Part shown: positions 56,681 through 64,000 of the stretch, piece after piece | How positions within the stretch are numbered: position 1 is the stretch's first letter | Layout of the letters: each line of letters begins with the position of its first letter | Assembly: GCA_020747065.1 (NCBI GenBank) | Contig: JAGMVK010000005.1 | Location: 2,542,001-2,606,000 of the forward strand | Length of the DNA stretch: 64,000 nucleotides | From: Cadophora sp. MPI-SDFR-AT-0126 | Taxonomy: Eukaryota; Ascomycota; Leotiomycetes; Helotiales; Ploettnerulaceae | Direction of reading: 5' to 3' | Program-made: the position numbers and the translations under genes | The notes under the pieces: model-generated | The model's database searches: none | What the model was told of the DNA's origin: nothing | Seen by the model: the letters and a program-made list of their open reading frames with translations, nothing else

Positions 56681-59362
56681 CTTTGCGGTCGAAGATTTCG
56701 TTGTGCTGAATAGATTGATTTCTTGTATACTTTCAGAAAGAGCGTAAGAATAAAGATGAAGCAGCAAGACCAGTTGCAAAGGATAAGGGATTATAGAAAA
56801 TAAGCAACACAGTTGTTAATGTAAAGTAAACAATAAATGCAAAGAACGAACGAATAGATAAGAGAGTAAGCAGAGAGAAAGATCAGACGAAAGATGGAAA
56901 CCCGTCAACCTTTAACATGTCCTACATGAAGGCACGAGGACACGAGAGTCGCAGAATCGAGGAACACACTCCGGATTGGGAACGTCAAAACGTCTGGAGT
57001 GGAGTCGCTAAAGGAGATCGGATGATGGATGAGCCTTGGCGAGGTGTTTCGGACGTTGTTTCGCAGGGGTTGGAGGCGACATGAGACGAGACGAGACGAG
57101 ACGTTCCTTCGCAAGTTTGAGCAAAATGAGGCCCGAATGCTGTCAAAAATCAAATTTCTATTACATAGGGTTCAATACCAATGCATTGTTTGTTTTTGTA
57201 GAGTAGAACATTTGCCGACGTGAAAGCCATCATCGTCAACAACTCCATTTGGAAGTTTGCAAGAAAGAAGACGGGCAAAACAAGCGACGTCGCGTTTAAG
57301 ATGAAAACACCCGCCTCGCAATTTCAAGGCGATGTCCATCACATGGATTTCAACTGCCTGGCAGATTCCCCTGTGGCGCATGCGAATCTCGTATACTATA
57401 CAGCGATACCCCTAGATCTATCTCCATAGAATCTGATTAAACTCATGCGCTTATAATCTGTGTCCCTTGGGAAAGCTCGATCATCACGTGCAGAACAGAT
57501 GAGAGGATCTCAGATAGTCTTCTAGGTGAACGATGTCCGGCTTTTGGATACACTTCGCCCGAAAGAATGTTCGCAGGAGCTTTTTCAATCCCCGTCCATG
57601 ATCTTGCTTCCCGGAAGACCATTCTATATAGAATATTTTGACAGGTGCTTAGCGAACATTAGGGAAACAACCGCATTGGAATCAGGTTGATTAGCGGTGC
57701 ATGGCAAGATCGAAGAGCAAACAGATCGCCAACTAGAGGGAAAAATGAAGTCGCTTCAGTCGTTCTTGTTCCCGTCAGTAGTCAAGAGCTTAGAATGGGA
57801 AATTTCCCCAGCGAAATGTTGCCGTTTATAATAGACGACAGCAGAACAAGGTCTTGGTTCAAGATGGAAATTGACTACACAAAATGAAGAGGTTTTGAGG
57901 GAGCTCTCATGTAGATATAATCACAGCAGCACTAGGAGAGTCTGTTTGCCCTTGCGGTAACGTCACCGGCCAAGTGATCCTCTCCGTAATCCAGCCAAAC
58001 AATACACGATCCGGGTGCATCGCCTCACATCATTCAAGCAGGGGCTCTAAATTACGAAGCCGACTCCGTTCTTTCGTTGGCTGCTTATAAGTTGACTCGA
58101 ATGGATGAAGTCTAAGGACCGGAGACTTTTTGTTCCATAGAACCCGGTCGATCGTAAGGACCGTTACGACTGTTGGGTCAGAAGTAGTAAGGGAGAGTCG
58201 GAGAGTGGCCCACTGCGATCAAAATTGGTAGACAGAATTCGGGTCAAATAAGATAAAGGCAGTCAAGGAAAATGTTTGATAGAAAAAGCGTCCAAGAAAC
58301 CTTCGACTTCCTCAATACCCTTTTCAGGATGACCCTGTGCAGGAGCCTCCCGGTGACACGAGTTTTGACGTCAGAACAAATTTTGTGTAGAGAGCGGAAG
58401 TGGCGGAACCGACAATCCAAAATAGTAACTTCGCACCATGCATGTCATCGACACAGAAGGCACTCAATTTATCCCAAAGCAGCTCGTGCAGGATGGAATG
58501 CGGAGTGGGGGGATGCTAACTCATCTTCGCATAAATAGTCCTAGTCTTCCCATCCAAATTTTGGTCAACAAAGTCAAGCGAGAATGCAGGACATCAGTGC
58601 CGGAGCACAGTAATCAAGATGTGAAGTCATCTCGGCATCAGAAGCTTAGATTGCAGCCGTATCAACGTACATCTCGCTTCGGCATGCACGGCACTTAGTC
58701 AACATCAACGAGAATGTAATCGGGAAACAGAACGTGCTAGAAATCGGAATGCTAATGCAAGACACTACCCAAAGAGGGTAAGGAATTTATCGCCATTCTT
58801 TCACTATCTCAGGGTTGAAAGGGTGCTGAAGTGAGATCGTGGTATCCGTAATTGCTGACAGGGACACGACTGGCTGCAAGTGTCCGCTAGCAAAAAACGC
58901 TTGCAAGGACTTCCTGATCAATCTGTACTGGATACAGGAACATGCGATCAATTATGAGCCATCATACCTCTTCTTGTTCCACACGCCTATGGTGCCCTAA
59001 GAAATCCGGAAGACGAGTTCCGCACGGGAAGCAATACAGTCTAGCGAATCTGATGCAAGTGGCGTTGTGTGGAAGATGGATATTGACAGCTTTGAAAGCT
59101 AAATGAAAAGCAGCCACAAAGAAGGATATTGAAAGCTAAACATACTCGAATTATTAAACGATGTTTTATTTCTTCTCAGATTTTAGTTATTCGAACTATA
59201 AAGGCACGAACCATAATTTCGAACTTTTCTTTATTTGGATTGGAACTGGCGCTAAATAGTAAGGAGTTAGAGCCACCGCGACCTAATACGGCAAAAGCAC
59301 CATACAAAATACAAAATGTATGGCGCCCCGAACCAGATCCTATAACCCCCGAAGGCGTCATT
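56681..59362. other. 2.7 kb sparsely coding stretch
   Basis: Promoter side of the secreted-protein gene, then DNA without a supported gene. Frames of 66-88 codons occur on both strands (for example 58272-58538 and 58438-58698), but none has family text. It includes a GACGA repeat. No terminal repeats or transposase were found. Confidence 0.45.
57081..57103. repeat. GACGA tandem repeat
   Basis: About four GACGA units, with no wider structure. Confidence 0.8.
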
Positions 59363-59671
59363 ATGGAGACCGATCATGGTCCTGGAAACTCCGAAGACGA
59401 AGACGAAGGCAGTTGGTCTGATCCAGAGAGTCTCGACCACTTTGGCGTGGATGCGCTGTGCAATATCCTCCCACAAAACACCATGATCGAAAACCGAAGT
59501 AATGGACTTCAAAGCGAAATACAGCAGATGGAGTCAGATGAAAGCTTTACCGGTACATCAGCAATACACAGCGCAGCAACTTCACAACTCCCAGCTGAAG
59601 AGAATGACAAGAGAAGAAAATTGAATGAAGCAACCACAGCCGATTCTCAACAATTTCAAGGTCACCTATAG
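59363..59671 (+). CDS. Doubtful orphan open frame (102 aa), acidic
   Basis: The frame is open from about 59090, but its first ATG is at 59363. The peptide has an acidic patch (SEDEDEGSWSDPESLDHF) and a basic KRRK near the end. Composition is compatible with a nuclear or disordered protein fragment. The open part before the ATG ends in LEPPRPNTAKAPYKIQNVW, which reads like protein, so this may be the last exon of a longer gene whose other exons I cannot find. It may equally be a relic. Confidence 0.25.
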   Translation: METDHGPGNSEDEDEGSWSDPESLDHFGVDALCNILPQNTMIENRSNGLQSEIQQMESDESFTGTSAIHSAATSQLPAEENDKRRKLNEATTADSQQFQGHL

Positions 59672-60123
59672 TACCTTCAGCGATTTCTTAACCTACCAGA
59701 CCGCCTGTGCACTGGGGACACTGGCTCCATTTCCTCGTGAGGAAGTGGTTCAGTAGGTGGTGCTCGGCACAGCTCCTCGATCCTCCTTTTTTAGCAGTTC
59801 GTTCTGTAGCTCAAGGAACTGCCTTTCTTCGTTGGGCAAAGAAGGCTCTGGAGAGGGATGGAGGCGTTGGCTTATTCATCCTTTTGGAAAGACGAAGGCC
59901 CAGAGGTGAAGGAAGGTGAGGGTAGAAACGAGTGCCGCGAGGCCAAAACCAGCAAACTCTGTCCAAGACATTATTGCGATGAAGAAGAAGAGATAGAATC
60001 AGAGCGGTGGAAAACAAGGAAGGAACTTAAAGAAGACTTACTAAGGTAATCGATATCAGAGGCAGGTACGAACGTGGAGTTAAGAGTGAGTGTTGATTTT
60101 GAACTTAGGAAGGTGCGGACGAG
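59672..60123. other. Intergenic
   Basis: It lies between the doubtful frame above and the 3' end of the F-box-like gene. Nothing recognisable is seen. Confidence 0.5.
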
Positions 60124-61188
60124 TTACAAGAATGGAGACCATGAATATGGATTTCGGTTCAACAGCTTCATCCAATCTGTGTGACCTGGAACATTATCGA
60201 ATTTGAATAAACGAAAGTCTCCGCCTTCAAACGCAGAGCAGATACTGCCCCTTTCAAATTCGACCCGATCCCTTGCTATTGGATTGCTCAGGTGGCTTTG
60301 CCACTTCTCGTTAAGAAGGGGTCTGCTCGATCCAAGATCTTTCCATGTCGTTACACAAGCGACATTACCGGAATCTCCGAAGGACTTGAAGTCAAGTCGA
60401 AAATCCGTATAGCAAAAGAGGCATCGCATGAGTCCGGGGCCGGAGTGGCAGACTTCTGGTCCCAATGGATCAGGCTTCTCAAGCTGAGATCGCCAGCTAT
60501 CCAGCGAATTCAGCTCATCCCCAGAGTATACCCAGAAGTGAGGGCAGATCCAGAAAGTCATTTCTCGCGGAAGACGGTTACTTGTAGGCACCTTGCACAC
60601 TCTTTGGTCCCGAAGTAGCAAGCGATTGTCAACAACACGAGCCAAGCTACTGTACTGCTCGAGATACTTATCATGAAGATATTTTCCGCTCTCCGATGAC
60701 AAGAAGCCGAGAATTCTAGATGCATCTCGTCCTTGCTGATTCAGCTTCATAGCCATCTGAAAGAGAACCAGCGAAAAATCCTTGTGAAGATGGAATTGCA
60801 CATGACGCCGCTTCAGCTCAACCCGACATGCTGGAAGAGGGCTATTACCCATCCACCTGTTCTGGACGTATTTATGGGCTTTCTTGATCGAGTGAAGTTT
60901 AATACAGCTTTGACACACGATGTGATTCGGTAAATCTCGCTCCAGAAGTTCTAAGAACTCAAGTTTGTCGTCGTCGTTCATGAAGCGGCACGAATTCGTA
61001 AAGAGACGGTAGATAGGTAGGCAGGTGAGAGCGAAGTTTGCACCTGCGCTGGGTTGAAGAAAGTCGCCAATCTGAAGTATGATCTCATTGGGTAATAGTC
61101 TGAACGGAGACATATTGAGGGAGGTGGAAAGTCGTTTGGGTCTTTGAAAAAGGCCAAAAATGGCTATTATAGACAGAAAACTTCCCAT
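60124..61188 (-). CDS. F-box-like protein (354 aa)
   Basis: Single exon. After a short hydrophobic N-terminus (SFLSIIAIFGLFQ) comes an F-box-like segment at about residues 29-70 (FRLLPNEIILQIGDFL, then ANFALTCLPIYRLF). The rest resembles the many fungal F-box proteins with a Cys/His-containing middle part (HIVCQSCIKLHSI, and later GLMRCLFCYTDFRLDF). A role as an SCF substrate adaptor is therefore likely but not proven. The short N-terminus may instead be an artefact of an over-early start: a Met at about residue 26 (MSPFRLLPNEI) would begin directly at the F-box. The gene is divergent from the P-loop kinase gene. Confidence 0.72.
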   Translation of the reverse strand: MGSFLSIIAIFGLFQRPKRLSTSLNMSPFRLLPNEIILQIGDFLQPSAGANFALTCLPIYRLFTNSCRFMNDDDKLEFLELLERDLPNHIVCQSCIKLHSIKKAHKYVQNRWMGNSPLPACRVELKRRHVQFHLHKDFSLVLFQMAMKLNQQGRDASRILGFLSSESGKYLHDKYLEQYSSLARVVDNRLLLRDQRVCKVPTSNRLPREMTFWICPHFWVYSGDELNSLDSWRSQLEKPDPLGPEVCHSGPGLMRCLFCYTDFRLDFKSFGDSGNVACVTTWKDLGSSRPLLNEKWQSHLSNPIARDRVEFERGSICSAFEGGDFRLFKFDNVPGHTDWMKLLNRNPYSWSPFL

Positions 61189-62049
61189 GGTGAGTTGGGG
61201 AGGAAATTTTTACAGGGAGGGAGAAAAAATATGATGTAAATTCGAATGTTTGTCTCTGGTGGTCTGATGGATGATGTGGGAACTACCTAGTTAGCTTGTG
61301 GGTACTAGACGCATGGCCAACCAAAATATTTTTTTGGTGGTATATTCGCTTAGGTTTACTAGCTATACGAACACGAGTTACTTCAGTATAATCATAGTAT
61401 CTGTGGCGTATCATGGCCTGTATTCTATTAATTTGTATACCTCAGAACGCTTTATTCCTTCTATCATTCTTTGGCTGCCTCGCTAGTGCGTTAGCTACAA
61501 AAGAAGAGGTGCTGTTCGGCATGCCACTCGAGTAAGTGTACAATTAGACAATCTGAAATCCGAGGTTTTGATTCTCAGATCCAAGAATCGGGCGACTGAA
61601 TCACATTTCAAGTCCTCTCAAGTGATCTAAGATACGATCTCTGAATAATTTTGAGGTCGTGCATACTAATGTTCCAGAAGCTGTGTAGATGGCCCAGTTC
61701 TCCTCGGTCTATGGTCGCATGTGTTAGTCAGAGATATTGTTTTGGATTAAATAGCACTCAAAAATGACACAAAATAACGAAATACAAACATGCAGGTGAG
61801 GTTGAGTTTCCACGTAAATGTAAGCGAAAAGATTGCCGAATGAGTCAGGCCGACATTTTTACCTTCCGCTTTTGTACCGGCCTGTACACATCACATGACA
61901 TCTCTCCCAAGCCCAAACAATGTTATTGTTAAGTTCTCATCAAGAGGGGACTTGATAAACAAGACGAAACCTTTCAACATTGACTGACGGCTTAGAGCGA
62001 GTTTCTTTCATGTTTGCGCTGTATACTCATAGAACGACCACAACTCCAA
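61189..62049. other. Divergent promoter between F-box-like and kinase genes
   Basis: AT-rich, with no supported coding frame. It serves two outward-facing genes. Confidence 0.5.
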
Positions 62050-62767
62050 ATGTCTACTCCACCTCTCCAACCCCAACCCGAACCCTCTCAATCTCACCAG
62101 CCGGACAAGAAACCATCACGGATCCACATACTGGGTGCTTCTGGTAGTGGAGTCAGTACACTCGGCAGTAACCTCTCATCCATTCTCTCTATTCCCGTGT
62201 TCGATGTCGATGATTACTATTGGGTCCTCACCGACCCACCATTCACCACAAAGCGATCCATTCCCGACCGCATCGCTTTACTCAAACCCCTTCTGATATC
62301 TGCTCAAGAGGAACATGGGGGATGGATCTTAGCTGGGTCGATGGGGACTTGGGGTGGTCCGCTTATGGAGGATGTTGAGCATGTGATATTCGTGGATACG
62401 CCGACGGTAAGTAGGCTCCCGCTTTCATTTTGTAATCCTTTCTTGATGATATTCAACTTCTCTGATCACAGAGAGAATTGTATATTGATCATCTCAACAG
62501 GAAGTCCGAATGTCTCGGCTAAGAGAACGAGAATACAAGCGACACGGCGATAGGATCCGGGAAGGCGGAGATATGTATGAAGAGTCGACAGCATTCTTGA
62601 CTTGGGCAGAGAGATACGAAGATCCCACCTTGGATGAAGGGCGGAGCAGGAGGATTCACGAAGATTGGTTGAAGGAGGTGAAGGTGCCCTTCACGCGCTT
62701 TAATGGCGAGAAGGAGGAGCCGGTCGTGATCAGGGAAGCTTTGGAAGGGCTGGGAAGGAAACCTTGA
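62050..62767 (+). CDS. Small P-loop NTPase, nucleotide-kinase-like (207 aa, 2 exons)
   Basis: Exons are 62050-62406 and 62501-62767, joined in phase 0. The ATG at 62050 follows the start of an open frame; the upstream codon at 62014 is not ATG. After a Pro-rich N-terminus, the P-loop region reads IHILGASGSGVSTLGSNLS. The usual Walker A lysine is replaced by Val. DVDDYYWVLTDPPFTTKRSI, GGWILAGSMGTWGGPL, VEHVIFVDTP and REREYKRHGDRI complete the small-kinase pattern (LID-like basic helix with Arg/Lys). Its closest look-alikes, from memory, are bacterial proteins of the adenylate-kinase-like P-loop family, which share GASGSGxSTLG and DYYWxPTDPPFTTKR. Phosphoryl transfer to a small substrate is plausible. 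The substrate is unknown. Fungal relatives seem rarer, so a transferred gene is possible. Confidence 0.82.
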
Positions 62768-63249
62768 GTTTCGAATATCACATTTCTTCTCGTCAACTTA
62801 TGAGAGTACTAAGATGAGATTGCTCTACTTGAAGCAACAAGACATGAAAAGGGCGGTTTAAAATGTGTATGATCTGTATCGACAAGCTTCAAGACTTGTG
62901 TTTTGCAATTCAACGCGAAGGGTGAGTCTCGCCTGGCATACAGATCTACTCTGGCACATAAGCTCAAACTCTACAATTATTTCCTCGAAGGGCTAACGCT
63001 GAAGACGCTGGGTCTGTCGAAGGAATTGTAAGGGAGACCGTTTGGCCTGTAAAGACGTTGTTGACTATGTAATATCAACCTACGTGGGCACAAAAAAAGG
63101 ACTTGATCAAGCCCGGGTTGACAATGAAATTTGATTCTTGGAAGAGAAATCTATTAAAGCTTCTTGTATTGTATGCTACTCTCGGACACTTGGACAGGAC
63201 CCGTATGAATTCATGCGCAATTCTCTGCCTTCAAACTCTAACCATTAGC
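62768..63249. other. Intergenic between converging genes
   Basis: 3' regions of the kinase gene (plus) and of the partial gene at the right edge (minus). Nothing recognisable is seen. Confidence 0.5.
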
Positions 63250-64000
63250 TCATTTCCCTCCCTCTTTACCACTAGTCTGCGATTCTCGGTATGCCTCACG
63301 GTTCCGAGCCTTGAGCGCTTCCTGGCACTGCAAAAACTGTGTGAAAGATATCGTTCGTCTTGTTTGAGCATTAGATCTAGCGAGCCAAGCATCTATGTTG
63401 GCCTCGAAGATCTGTTGCTTCTCGCTTAACACCCCGCCTCTGTTCATGTATTCCCAAACATGCGAGCCGAAGTCACGCCGCTCGGTCATTGGGGATCCAT
63501 TGCCATCGCGTCCAGATATGTAGCTGAGTATGACTGTATTCTGCATGAACCTGGGAAGTTCCCTGTATCCTTTCTTCCAGCCTTCTCTGAACGAGTTGCT
63601 ATCATTTGGAAATGCGATCTCTTTGGCAAGTTTGAAGCGGAAATCGAATTCTTCTTGCTCTGTTCGTGATGGCCGCCACCTGATAAGTAAGTTAGGACAA
63701 ATCTACCTGTGACTTGAAGCAGAGCCTCCAATCGCTTGAGACCTGTAGATCCATCAGCTCCTCAGATTTGGACAGGATCTCACCAGATATCGAGATTTTC
63801 AAGAGCTGGCCATTTGTGTTGACTCGTAAAGCGGATTATCCTCGATTTTTCTGGTTCATCGCAGGGGAAGATAGTCATGTCGCAGGCATTCTCGTCTAGA
63901 ATTCGATTCAAGCACTCCAAGTGATGGGCATCTGAGGTTGTGACGCCTGTATGTCAACTGTGATCAGCAGGCGTCCCTGATAGCTTGCTGGGAACATTGT
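63250..64000 (-). CDS. Partial gene at right edge, unknown function
   Basis: The minus-strand gene continues past 64000. Proposed exons are a last exon 63679-63250 and a preceding exon 63946-63784, joined by a 104 nt GT-AG intron. The last exon reads WRPSRTEQEEFDFRFKLAKE and continues to a stop at 63250. The preceding exon ends HKWPALENLDIW. Further exons lie upstream, out of view or very close to the edge. The text is protein-like and has a charged Arg/Lys/Glu composition, but I do not recognise a family. The intron model is only one option; a shorter exon reading DWRLCFK (about 63720) is also open in the gap. Confidence 0.5.

Noticed and set aside
58272..58698. Two overlapping 86-88 codon plus frames
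   Set aside because: No recognisable protein text and no intron partners.

Overview
The window is nuclear DNA of a filamentous ascomycete (Pezizomycotina). Protein-coding genes are broken by many 45-65 nt introns with GT(A/G)-AG ends and CTAAC-type branch points. Typical filamentous-fungal families are present: a CYP52-like P450, a HET-domain protein, an aspartyl-protease-like membrane protein, a C2H2/Fungal_trans factor, large MFS carriers and a Clr2 homologue. A tRNA-Cys carries a short intron. A leotiomycete is possible, but that is only an impression. I see no plasmid, prophage, CRISPR array, transposon or organellar DNA.

Layout. 0-15 kb: a P450 (606-2419); a small cysteine-rich secreted protein (2699-3286, minus); an aspartyl-protease-like membrane protein without the usual catalytic motifs (4531-7410, minus); a 4.5 kb gene-free gap; a repetitive, probably GPI-anchored wall protein (11903-14082). 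14.5-25 kb: a Ufo1-like F-box/WD/UIM protein whose frame continues past its TGA, a HET protein, a single-pass membrane protein and a Pro/Gln/Tyr-rich protein. 25.7-33.2 kb: a Clr2-type silencing factor and an SNF2 ATPase with PHD-like fingers lie head to head, which recalls the fission-yeast SHREC subunits Clr2 and Mit1. 34.4-38.7 kb: a seven-exon zinc-finger factor and tRNA-Cys(GCA). 39-57 kb: a thiolase-like enzyme divergent from an MFS carrier, an RBR ubiquitin ligase, a large membrane protein, an NmrA-like gene with an apparent 1-base frameshift, a second MFS carrier and a secreted protein. 57-64 kb: a poorly coding stretch, an F-box-like protein, a small P-loop kinase that resembles bacterial proteins, and a gene cut by the right edge.

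How genes may work together. The strongest functional pairing is Clr2 with the PHD-SNF2 ATPase (chromatin silencing), which share a 1.57 kb divergent promoter. The thiolase-like gene and first MFS carrier also share a promoter, but no backbone synthase makes this a metabolite cluster. Three genes point to ubiquitin or protein turnover (Ufo1-like, RBR, F-box-like), but they are scattered.

All exon models were made by eye from reading frames, splice signals and family motifs. Exon lengths were checked for phase, but there is no transcript support.
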